Source: Streptomyces carpinensis
Lineage (GTDB): Bacteria > Actinomycetota > Actinomycetes > Streptomycetales > Streptomycetaceae
NCBI RefSeq assembly: GCF_002154505.1
Contig: NZ_MUBM01000102.1
Span: 1-59,071 of the forward strand
Direction of reading: 5' to 3'
Length of the DNA: 59,071 bases
In this document: one piece after another, positions 51,798 to 59,071 of the stretch
Position numbering within the stretch: position 1 is the first letter of the stretch
Layout of the letters: every line of letters begins with the position of its first letter
Made by a program: the position numbers and the translations under genes
Notes under the pieces: generated by a model
The model's input: the letters and a program-made list of their open reading frames with translations, nothing else
Databases searched by the model: none
Told to the model about the DNA's origin: nothing

Positions 51798-52868
51798 TCA
51801 GAACCGGTCGAGGCCCTCGCGGGCCGCAGTGTCGGGGTTGCCTGCCCGGTACTCGAGGGCAAAGCCGGGAAGGTCGAGAGACGCCGTGAACAACGTGCTC
51901 CACCGCTCGTGGCCCGGCTGGGAATCGTCGGCATGGACGCACACCACGGCGGCGGCACCGTCGCCGCCACAGAAGGCGGCCGCGCGCTCCGGCGCGGTGC
52001 GGCCGGCCATGCTGCCGCGCACCGCCCGCGTGTGCTGGTGCCGCTCGACCGACACCGATGCCGGAATGCTGGTGTCACCGTCGGCGAGGCCGGAATCGAG
52101 AAAGTGGTTCGTGTGGATGACCCAGCCGTCGGTGTCGGGTTGCACCACGGCGGATCCGGAGGGCGACATCTCGATGGACGCCGCCGCGGCGTGGCCCTCC
52201 CGGTAGGTCGCGACGGTCAGCACGGTGGACGCGCTCACGGTCGCGGAGGCGACGATGTCGCGGGCCTCCGTCACCGTGGTCGCCTCCTCCAGGACGCGAC
52301 GCGCGACAGCATGGACGGGCACGCCGCCGGTGGCGTTGTCGGAGCGATGGTTCAGGATGTTGAAATGCAGGCCGAGGCCGGCGTCGTTCAGCCCGATCTT
52401 CGCGGCCGTGCCGAACTCGGTGAAGAGCTTCACCCGGCGTCGGGTTCCGGTCACGAGCGACAGCAGAAGACCGTCCGGCGTGAGCGAGTCCTGCCAGTCC
52501 CACGTCTGGATCGTCTCGGGTGGGCCGCCAAAGGGCGGTGCGTGCACGGCGGTTGTGCACTCGCCTTTCCCGGGCGTGGCGGCGAGTACTTCGGTCCGTG
52601 CGCCGACCGCTGCCACCTGCCACGGCTCGATTCCTGACGCCTCGGCGATTCCGTCGGACTCCTCGACGAGGGCCGGGTACCAGTCGCGCAAGGCGTCGTG
52701 GCTGTGGGCGACGATGTCGCGGACGGTCGTTTCCGAGATGCCCAGAACCTTGAAATGCGCCAGGTAGCGGGCGCTGACATCACGCACCTGGTCCGCGAAT
52801 CGCGTGCCGATCTCGCGTCCACGGTCGCGGGAGCCGGTGGTGGTCGTGCGCAGGGTGTGCAGCTTCAT
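51798..52868 (-). CDS. C45-family Ntn hydrolase / acyltransferase-like
   Basis: A 356-residue protein of the acyl-CoA:6-aminopenicillanate acyltransferase (peptidase C45) family. The predicted N-terminal nucleophile after autocleavage is C104 (GKGECTTAVHAP). Conserved downstream blocks: TIQTWDWQDSL, GLNDAGLGLHFNIL, VIHTNHFLDSG. It cleaves or transfers an acyl group on an amide. It is the first gene of the importer operon, facing lacI across an operator. A substrate such as an N-acyl amino acid or acylated peptide is inferred. Confidence 0.85.
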   Translation of the reverse strand: MKLHTLRTTTTGSRDRGREIGTRFADQVRDVSARYLAHFKVLGISETTVRDIVAHSHDALRDWYPALVEESDGIAEASGIEPWQVAAVGARTEVLAATPGKGECTTAVHAPPFGGPPETIQTWDWQDSLTPDGLLLSLVTGTRRRVKLFTEFGTAAKIGLNDAGLGLHFNILNHRSDNATGGVPVHAVARRVLEEATTVTEARDIVASATVSASTVLTVATYREGHAAAASIEMSPSGSAVVQPDTDGWVIHTNHFLDSGLADGDTSIPASVSVERHQHTRAVRGSMAGRTAPERAAAFCGGDGAAAVVCVHADDSQPGHERWSTLFTASLDLPGFALEYRAGNPDTAAREGLDRF

Positions 52869-52934
52869 GGTGGTGCTGTCCGACCTTTGCCTGTGAGGCC
52901 CGTCACCGTGAGGGGCGGGCGACACGCTAGGTAG

Positions 52935-52950
52935 GTAAAACGTTTAATAC
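52935..52950. promoter_or_regulatory. LacI-type operator
   Basis: GTAAAACGTTTAATAC, a near-palindrome centred on ACGT, in the AT-rich gap between the C45 gene and the divergent lacI gene. The AAACGTTT core is typical of LacI-family sites. Confidence 0.75.
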
Positions 52951-53060
52951 AATGGTGTTGTCGACGTCACTGTCTGTAGTCGCTGCCGCCCGGCCTGCGT
53001 CGGCGACCACGGTCCGGCGATGTGAGGCAACAGCGGACGGTACGAACCAAGGAGGTCGCC

Positions 53061-54089
53061 GTGGCCCGATCGAAGGGCGTCACCATTCGCGACGTCGCCC
53101 AGCGCGCCGGCGTCTCGGTCGCGGCGGTCTCGATGGCGCTCAACGGCACCGGGACGCTGAGCGCGGCCACGCGACTGCGCGTGCGGGCCATCGCCGAGGA
53201 GATGGAGTACGAGGCCGACGCCCTCGCGCGCGGCCTGCGACGCTCGTCGGTCGGGGCGATCGGACTCGTCATGCGGTCGTTGGACGCGCTGGGTGAGTAC
53301 GCGCCCCGGGGTGTTGACGTGTTCAGCCGTTACATCGGTGCTGTCTCGGCGCAGGCGATGGACCGCGGGCTGAGCCTGATGCTGGTGCCCGACCCGACGA
53401 GGCGGCCGACGCCGCCACTGGCGTTGTCGCTGGACGGGTACATCGTGACGATGCCGCATGTGGACGATCCGGTGATCGGTCTCCTCGAACGGCGTGGAAT
53501 CCCGTACGTGACGCTGGGACGCGATCCCAGCCGCCCGGATTTCACCGACTGGGCCACCGAGGACGACAGCTTGAGCTTCCGGCGCATCTACGAACACTTC
53601 GCCGCATCCGGTGCCCGATCGATCGTGCTGTTGCGCGGAACCGACCCCAACGCGTGGAACATCGACAGCGAGGCGATGTACCGCGCATGGTGCGAGAGAG
53701 CCGGGATCACACCACGCGTCTACGCGTCGGCCGAGCGCGCCGGCGAGCACGGCGGCGAGAACATCGCGCACGCGATCGTGGACGAGGGGATCCCCGATGC
53801 GATCCTGTGCCACACCGGTCGTCAGGCGGCCGGGGTGCTCGCGGGCCTCACGTCTCGCGGCGTCGCCGTGCCCGACCGGACGATGCTTGCCGCGGCTTCC
53901 GACTCCGAGCACACCCGACACAGCCGACCCGCCATCTCGGCAGTCGAACTCCACGCCGCGGAAACGACGTTGGCCCTGCTCGACCTCCTCCAGGCACGCA
54001 TCGCGGGCGAGCCGAGCCCGGGGCCGGTCCTGACGACGGCCCGGTTCCGGGTCCGGGCATCGTCGCGACGCACGGACACGAACACGTGA
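53061..54089 (+). CDS. LacI-family transcriptional regulator
   Basis: A 342-residue LacI/GalR regulator. DNA-binding head: VTIRDVAQRAGVSVAAVSMA. Hinge: YEADALARGLRRSS. The periplasmic-binding-like core follows. GTG 53061 follows AAGGAGGTCGCC. It is divergent from the C45-amidohydrolase-Opp operon and shares one operator with it, so local repression released by the imported substrate or product is likely. Confidence 0.92.
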   Translation: MARSKGVTIRDVAQRAGVSVAAVSMALNGTGTLSAATRLRVRAIAEEMEYEADALARGLRRSSVGAIGLVMRSLDALGEYAPRGVDVFSRYIGAVSAQAMDRGLSLMLVPDPTRRPTPPLALSLDGYIVTMPHVDDPVIGLLERRGIPYVTLGRDPSRPDFTDWATEDDSLSFRRIYEHFAASGARSIVLLRGTDPNAWNIDSEAMYRAWCERAGITPRVYASAERAGEHGGENIAHAIVDEGIPDAILCHTGRQAAGVLAGLTSRGVAVPDRTMLAAASDSEHTRHSRPAISAVELHAAETTLALLDLLQARIAGEPSPGPVLTTARFRVRASSRRTDTNT

Positions 54090-54192
54090 TGCTTTGCGGT
54101 GTTCACCGTCAAATGGCGGTGGAGCAAGTCGGGCGGCAGGTGAACCCCGTCCTGCTCCGAGCCGGTGGGCTGCCCCGTACCTCCTGATCAGT

Positions 54193-54222
54193 GACGAGAC
54201 GATCAAGAATTGGCGTCTCGTC
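54193..54222. terminator. Weak hairpin between convergent genes
   Basis: A 9-bp perfect stem (54193-54201 with 54214-54222) with a 12-base loop lies between lacI and the M20 gene, which converge here. The remaining 54090-54354 shows nothing else. Confidence 0.4.
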
Positions 54223-54354
54223 GACTCCTGCCGCCGGAACGAGACCACTACTCGATACGGGCCAGCCCTTGGCCAACTTGCAGCACAACGACAAGTCGCA
54301 CTGACGGTTATGCGGCTGTTTTGAACACTTCCCACACCCACCGAGGAGAGGCGG

Positions 54355-55581
54355 TCAAGTGCCCATCGAACCGCCGCGGGGGCGGCGGTCGGCCACACCG
54401 GCCAGGAGCCGGCGTCGCTGCACGATATCGGTGGCCAGTTCCACCCCCACGTGTGCCAAGGCCGTCGCCCCGTCGATGACGGCCCGGTCGGCACCTTGGC
54501 TCTTGCCGTACCGGGCGAACTCGGCCGTGTGCTGTTTCGCGCCCCCGGTGTCGTATCCGATGGTCGGGTGGATCGTCGGCACCACGTGGGAGATGTTGCC
54601 CATGTCGGTCGAGGCCATCAGCTCCCCGTGCTGCGGCACCGGTGTGCGGCCCAGCTGCCTGAGCGCGCGCACGTAGGACTCCGTCATGAAGGCGTCCTGT
54701 CGTAGATCGGCGAAATCGCTGCCGTGCGGGACGAGTTCGAGTTCTGCGCCCGTTGCGAGGGCGCCCGCCTCGAAGCAGGACCGGACCCGGCGCCGGGCGT
54801 ACGCGAGCTGCTCGGATGTGGGGGCCCGCAGCTCGTAGCGGGCCCGGGCGAGTGCCGGGATCACGTTCACGGCCTGCCCGGCCTCGGAGACGACGCCGTG
54901 CACCAGGGTGCCGGGCTGGAGTTGCTGGCGCAGCAGGCCGATCGCCGTGTGCGCGAGCGTCATCGCGTCGAGCGCGTTGACTCCCTCCCAGGGGGCCAGA
55001 GCGGCGTGGGAGGGCCTCCCCCGGTAGGTGACGTCCCAGGCGCTGACGGCCAGCGACGAGGCGCCGACGGTGTCCTGCGCCGCCGCATGCACCATCATGG
55101 CCGCCGCCACGTCGTCGAAGACTCCTGCTTCGAGGAGCAGTACCTTGCCGCCGATGTCCTCCTCCGCCGGCGTACCGACGAGCTTCACCCTGATGCCGAG
55201 CCGGTCCGCGACGGCCGCGAGGCCGAGTGCGGCGCCGACCGCTGTGGCCCCGTTTACGTTGTGACCGCAGGCGTGTCCGATGCCCGGCAGCGCGTCGTAC
55301 TCCGCGCACAGGGCCACGACCAGGTCGCCGTCTCCATGGGTGGCGACCACCGCGGTGGGCAGGTTCGCGACGCCTTGGGTGACGGTGAAGCCGGCTTCGG
55401 CGAGGAGACCGGCGATCTTGGCGGCCGACCTGTGCTCCTGCAGAGCCGTCTCCGGCTCGTCGTGCAGGCTGTGACTGAGGGCGACGAGGCATTCCTGGCG
55501 GCCGCGGACGGCTTCGGCCGCCTCGGCCAGCGCCCGGTCCCGTATCTCCTGCCGGCGCGTTCCCTGCTGCGCTCGCCTCAT
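54355..55581 (-). CDS. M20-family amidohydrolase
   Basis: A 408-residue metallopeptidase-fold amidohydrolase (M20D, ACY1L2/AbgB-like), which removes an acyl or aminobenzoyl group from an amino acid. Metal-site blocks: CAEYDALPGIGHACGHN, VGTPAEEDIGGK, dimerisation lid YRGRPSHAALAPWEGVNA, MASTDMGNISHVVPTIHP. ATG 55581 overlaps the MFS stop (ATGA), so import/export and hydrolysis are coupled. Confidence 0.9.
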   Translation of the reverse strand: MRRAQQGTRRQEIRDRALAEAAEAVRGRQECLVALSHSLHDEPETALQEHRSAAKIAGLLAEAGFTVTQGVANLPTAVVATHGDGDLVVALCAEYDALPGIGHACGHNVNGATAVGAALGLAAVADRLGIRVKLVGTPAEEDIGGKVLLLEAGVFDDVAAAMMVHAAAQDTVGASSLAVSAWDVTYRGRPSHAALAPWEGVNALDAMTLAHTAIGLLRQQLQPGTLVHGVVSEAGQAVNVIPALARARYELRAPTSEQLAYARRRVRSCFEAGALATGAELELVPHGSDFADLRQDAFMTESYVRALRQLGRTPVPQHGELMASTDMGNISHVVPTIHPTIGYDTGGAKQHTAEFARYGKSQGADRAVIDGATALAHVGVELATDIVQRRRLLAGVADRRPRGGSMGT

Positions 55582-57011
55582 GCCCGTTCTCCGCTCTGTT
55601 CGAGGGGCTGACGTACTCGCACGCTCCCGGGGGCGGGCACACCACGGAAGGCCATGCCCAGCACCGCGCCCAGCAGGGCGACACCGGCGCACACCCCCCA
55701 GGACCACAGGTAGCCCGTGAGCGCGATGTGGCCGTCGGCCAGCTGGTGGCCGGTGAACAGCGCGCCGATCACGGCCGCTCCGATGGCCGCGCCCAGGGAG
55801 AGCGCCAGTTCGTTCAGGCCGACGGAGAGCGCGGTCTCGGTCTCGGCGACGACCTCAGCCGACAGGGTGCGCGTGATCGACTCGAACATGCCGGTGGCCA
55901 GACCCACGACAAGGACGCCGACGAGGTACTGGGGCAAGGAACTATGGAAGGCGATCAAGGAGAGAAAGCCAGCTGCACCGATGACGCCCACCGCACCGAG
56001 CACCGCGCGGTCGCCGATACGCCGTGCCAGTCGCGGGGTCGCCGTGGATCCGAGGCATCCGGCGACGACCATGGCGAGGGAGACGAATGCGATGGCCTGG
56101 GATCCAAGGCCCATGCCATAACCCGTCCCGTCCCGGTCGGTCCCGAGGAACACGGCGTTCGCGGCCAGGAACCCGATGGTGCCGAAGGCGGCGCAGAAGG
56201 TGTGGGCGCTGACCACCGCCAGACGTGGATCGCGCAGGAGCCGCACGTTGACCAGAGGATGCGTGGACCGTCGTTCGACCATCACCCAGACCACCAGCAG
56301 GAGCACCGCGAGGACGGCGGTGCCCAGGGATGCGGACGACCTCCAGCCCCAGGTGCCGCCCTCGGCCAGAACGAGGACGAGTGCCACCAGACCCAGAGTG
56401 AGCAGCGTCGCCGCCCGCAGGTTGAAGTCCCCGCCGCGCGGAGCGGCGCTGTCCGGCAGGATCAGGACTGCGGTCACCGCGAGCGCACCGAGGGGCACGG
56501 CCGTCCACAGGCCGGCGACGGCGTGTCCCTCGCTGAGCGCCCCCGCGACGAGGCCGCCGACGCCGATCGACATGAGCAGCGCACCGACCAGGACCGACAT
56601 TCCGACCCGTCCGTGCTCCGGTGCGCGGGACCGCAGAATTCCGGCGAGCAGCGGAAAGAAGCCGACTACGGCTCCTTGCAGGGCCATGCCGACGGCCAGG
56701 GTCGCGGTCGTCGGCCACACCGCTATCAGCAGGGAACCGCCGGCCACCATGCCCACACAGGCGCGCAGGAGCTTGCGGTGCCCATGGATGTCTCCCAGTC
56801 GCGACAGCAGCGGCGTCATCACCGCGAACGCGACCTGGGACAGCAGGTAGAGGTTGTTCTGACCGACACTGCCGATGCCGACGTGATGGCCGACTTTCGG
56901 CAGGAGCGGGGTCAGGTACCCCTGCACAACGCCACTGCACACCACGATCACCGTCATGGTCGCGAGCAGTCCGCGGCCGGAGTCGATGCCTCTGGTCACC
57001 CGTTCTCTCAC
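55578..57011 (-). CDS. MFS transporter (14-helix drug/proton antiporter type)
   Basis: A 477-residue major-facilitator protein with about 14 hydrophobic segments. Motif A-like loop SRLGDIHGHRKLLRACVG, and the mid-protein linker WVMVERRSTHPLVNVRLLRD is typical of DHA2-type exporters. GTG 57011 overlaps no other gene; GTG 57000 is an alternative. It faces the Lrp-type regulator across 98 bp, its likely controller. Confidence 0.9.
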   Translation of the reverse strand: MRERVTRGIDSGRGLLATMTVIVVCSGVVQGYLTPLLPKVGHHVGIGSVGQNNLYLLSQVAFAVMTPLLSRLGDIHGHRKLLRACVGMVAGGSLLIAVWPTTATLAVGMALQGAVVGFFPLLAGILRSRAPEHGRVGMSVLVGALLMSIGVGGLVAGALSEGHAVAGLWTAVPLGALAVTAVLILPDSAAPRGGDFNLRAATLLTLGLVALVLVLAEGGTWGWRSSASLGTAVLAVLLLVVWVMVERRSTHPLVNVRLLRDPRLAVVSAHTFCAAFGTIGFLAANAVFLGTDRDGTGYGMGLGSQAIAFVSLAMVVAGCLGSTATPRLARRIGDRAVLGAVGVIGAAGFLSLIAFHSSLPQYLVGVLVVGLATGMFESITRTLSAEVVAETETALSVGLNELALSLGAAIGAAVIGALFTGHQLADGHIALTGYLWSWGVCAGVALLGAVLGMAFRGVPAPGSVRVRQPLEQSGERA

Positions 57012-57109
57012 CTCTTCTGGTGGCTGGAACCCGACGTGGGGGCTACTGTGCGGGCGCCGGTCGAACCGACCCGGAACTTCGTGGAAATCGTGCTAGGAGG
57101 GCACGCCCG

Positions 57110-58129
57110 ATGCGGGAAACGAGCATTCCGAGCGAGCTGGACCTCGCTCTCGTCCACGCGCTGCAGTTGCGGCCACGGGCATCCTGGTCGGAACTGGCAC
57201 CCCTGCTCGGGGTGACGGCGAGCACGCTCGCGCGGCGTTGGGAGCGGCTGACCGCGGAGGGGCTCGCCTGGGTGTACGCGGCGCCGGGCCGTGCGTTCTC
57301 CCGCACCCGGTGCACCGCGTTCGTACTGCTGCGCTGCCCTCCAAGCGCACGGCAACGACTCGCCGAACAGGTGTCCGCTTTCGAGGAGGTCGTCACCGTC
57401 GAACTCACCGCACCCGGCACCGCGGATCTCCTGCTGGATGTGCTGCTCCCGGACGTGGCCTCGCTGACACACTCCCTCACGGAGCGCCTCGCCGGACTCC
57501 CCGAGGTGAGCGCGGTGGAATGCCTCTTCGCCACCTCGCTCTACACGGAAGGCAGCCGCTGGCGGCTGCACTCCCTCGACACCGCGCAACTGAGCGCGCT
57601 CGGCCTTCCCGGTGCCGGCGTCCGCGAGGCAGGCTCCTCCCCCGAACTGGACGGCCTCGACCGTGCTCTCCTCGATGCCCTGGTCCACGACGGACGTCTG
57701 GGACTCGCCGCGCTCGCCGAGCGCACAGGCAGCAGCGCGGCGACCGTCCGCCGCAGAGTGCACCGCCTCACCGACTCCGGGATGATCGTCTTCCGCTGCG
57801 ACATGGCCCCGCACCTGACGGGGCTGCCCGTGTCCGTCACCTTCCGCGGCCGGGCTCCCTCACGCGATCTGAACACCCTTCACCGGACACTGGCCACGCT
57901 GCCCGAATGCCGTCTGATCGCCGCCGTCACCGGGACGACGAACATCCTCGCCACGTTCTGGCTGCGCGACATCGGCGACATCCAGCGCCGCGAAGCCGCG
58001 ATGTGCGCCCGGCTCCCCTCCCTCGCGATCACCGACCGGATCGTCGGACTGCGGACGGTCAAACGGATGGGGCACCTGCTCGACGGGGACGGACGACGCA
58101 CGGGAACGCGGCCCATACGGCCCTGGTAG
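57110..58129 (+). CDS. Double-module Lrp/AsnC-family regulator
   Basis: A 339-residue regulator with two HTH-plus-AsnC modules in one chain: HTH 1 SWSELAPLLGVTASTLARRW, RAM-like 1 TVELTAPGTADLLLDVLLPD, HTH 2 LGLAALAERTGSSAATVRRR, RAM-like 2 RLIAAVTGTTNILATFWLRD. Normal Lrp proteins have one module (about 150 residues). ATG 57110 follows AGGAGG. It is divergent from the MFS-M20 operon. Confidence 0.88.
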   Translation: MRETSIPSELDLALVHALQLRPRASWSELAPLLGVTASTLARRWERLTAEGLAWVYAAPGRAFSRTRCTAFVLLRCPPSARQRLAEQVSAFEEVVTVELTAPGTADLLLDVLLPDVASLTHSLTERLAGLPEVSAVECLFATSLYTEGSRWRLHSLDTAQLSALGLPGAGVREAGSSPELDGLDRALLDALVHDGRLGLAALAERTGSSAATVRRRVHRLTDSGMIVFRCDMAPHLTGLPVSVTFRGRAPSRDLNTLHRTLATLPECRLIAAVTGTTNILATFWLRDIGDIQRREAAMCARLPSLAITDRIVGLRTVKRMGHLLDGDGRRTGTRPIRPW

Positions 58130-58181
58130 GACGGGCGCACCAGTCCCGCAGGCACACGGTCACCGGGTTCCTCCGAGGATG

Positions 58182-58259
58182 CCCCGGCCTTCAGGCCGGG
58201 GAGGAATCGGACTCCTGCGGAGCAGGACGGGAAGTAGGGGTTTCGCCTCCAGGGCGAAA
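58182..58259 (+). other. Hairpin leader of the second TnpB element
   Basis: Hairpin 1 CCCCGGCC/GGCCGGGG (58182-58189 with 58194-58201), then hairpin 2 TTTCGCC/GGCGAAA (58241-58247 with 58253-58259). The first is almost identical to 7453-7472. The second differs in sequence but keeps the pairing. Confidence 0.6.
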
Positions 58260-58342
58260 GTCCGTCCACCCGCGACGAGGTGAGTGAGCCCGTGGCGATC
58301 AAGAGGCGTCAACTGTCAGTCCTCCCCTATAGGTTCGGATGC

Positions 58343-59071
58343 ATGACGCCAGTCGCGACCACGGAGGGGGCCGGGCATGCCCGGTACTCCTTCCGTGTGC
58401 GCCTGTCTGCTACCGCACGGCGCGCACTCGAAGCGGAGTGGGACCGCTGCCGGTGGCTCTGGAACGAGTGCGTGGCCAAGTCGAAGCAGATCCACCAGCA
58501 GAGCAAGGAGTCCGGTGAGAAGCTGACGTGTGGTCCGGCTCAGCTGGACAGGATGCTGACCGAGGCGCGTCGGGTGACGCCGTGGCTGGCTGCGGGTGCG
58601 TCGGTGCCGCAGCAGCAGGTGATTCGGGACTTCGCCAAGTCGAGGGCGAAGGCGCTGAAGGACATCAAGGACGGGCTTCCGGTGCACCGCCGGGCCGGGA
58701 TGCCCCGCTGGAAGAAGAAGCGGGAGGCCAGGCCGAGCCTGAACTACACGAAGCGCGGTTTCCGCCTCAAGGACGGTCGTCTGCACCTCGCGGGCCAGAT
58801 CGTGGTGAGGGTGGTGTGGTCGCGGGACCTTCCGGCCGAGCCGTCGAGTGTGCGCGTGTACCAGGACACGCTCGGGCATTGGTACGCCTCCTTCGTCGCC
58901 CCGGCCCAGGTCGAGCCGCTTGTGGAGACTGGCCGCGTCCTGGGCGTGGACTGGGGTGTGAAGGAGACGGCCGTCACCACGGATGACGCCTACGATCTCC
59001 CGCATGCCGAGCACGGCAAGCGGGCGGCGCAGGGGCTCGCCCGCTATCAGCGGATGATGGCCCGGCGCCGG
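58343..59071 (+). CDS. tnpB: TnpB RNA-guided endonuclease, cut by window end
   Basis: The first 243 codons of a TnpB closely related to the one at 7.6 kb. The upstream TCAACTGTCAGTCCT and AGGTTCGGATGCATGAC are shared. The first RuvC motif GVDWGVKETA is present; the rest lies beyond the window. ATG 58343 was chosen by alignment with the other copy. No tnpA is alongside. Confidence 0.9.
   Translation, partial: MTPVATTEGAGHARYSFRVRLSATARRALEAEWDRCRWLWNECVAKSKQIHQQSKESGEKLTCGPAQLDRMLTEARRVTPWLAAGASVPQQQVIRDFAKSRAKALKDIKDGLPVHRRAGMPRWKKKREARPSLNYTKRGFRLKDGRLHLAGQIVVRVVWSRDLPAEPSSVRVYQDTLGHWYASFVAPAQVEPLVETGRVLGVDWGVKETAVTTDDAYDLPHAEHGKRAAQGLARYQRMMARRR

Noticed and set aside
1..59071. tRNA, rRNA genes or a replication origin
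   Set aside because: No tRNA-like cloverleaf ends, rRNA blocks, or clustered DnaA boxes were noticed by eye; a dedicated search could still find a tRNA.

Overview
The window is very GC-rich, uses GTG starts freely, and carries Tat signals, Streptomyces-type TnpB elements and actinobacterial IS families. It most likely comes from a Streptomyces or close relative. Many pseudogenes and transposon scars suggest an accessory region such as a chromosome arm, island or large plasmid. All calls come from reading the sequence and translations by eye; no database search was run.

Layout. (1) 1-4 kb: an intact IS701-family element has cut into a CGNR zinc-finger gene. It is followed by a rearranged ISL3-family element whose ends are 175-bp perfect inverted repeats. 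(2) 4-20.7 kb: ordinary chromosomal-type genes mixed with scars. These are a VIT-family transporter, a tandem ATP-grasp pair, a TnpB element, a broken lamin-tail protein, a fructosamine-kinase-like protein, a two-repeat Clp-N protein with its own DNA-binding motif and a striking operator/promoter, a Tat-exported FAD oxidoreductase, a saccharopine-dehydrogenase-like protein with a divergent GlxA-type regulator, a sugar isomerase-like protein, a HAD phosphatase and a 5'-truncated bicupin.

(3) 21-43.7 kb: a catabolic island. It holds a phthalate-4,5-dioxygenase-type Rieske oxygenase with a PanB-like protein and an unknown 159-aa partner, two adrenodoxin-type ferredoxins, a FAD ferredoxin reductase, an FCD/GntR regulator and an alpha/beta hydrolase. 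It also has two Pht5-like proteins, a zinc alcohol dehydrogenase, LigK-like aldolase and LigJ-like hydratase, a NitT/TauT-type ABC importer, and a bicupin translationally coupled to a TRIP13/Pch2-like AAA+ ATPase. About nine copies of one dyad (consensus near AATGGWCTNACCAAT) sit in front of these units, often just downstream of a -10 hexamer. I infer they form one regulon of the local GntR protein. The island is a patchwork: reductase, hydrolase, Pht5-like and isomerase genes also occur as broken copies, some keeping the operator. The upper-pathway substrate is not determined; an aromatic carboxylate related to phthalate or protocatechuate is the best guess.

(4) 44.8-54.1 kb: one LacI-controlled unit. 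It consists of a dipeptide/oligopeptide ABC importer (SBP, two ATPases, two permeases), a YtcJ-type amidohydrolase and a C45-type Ntn acyltransferase/hydrolase, with a LacI operator between the operon and the divergent lacI gene. This suggests import and hydrolysis of an N-acylated or amide compound. (5) 54.3-58.1 kb: an M20 amidohydrolase and an MFS exporter in one operon, divergent from a double-module Lrp/AsnC regulator. (6) The window ends inside a second TnpB gene closely related to the one at 7.6 kb; both follow the same type of hairpin-rich leader.
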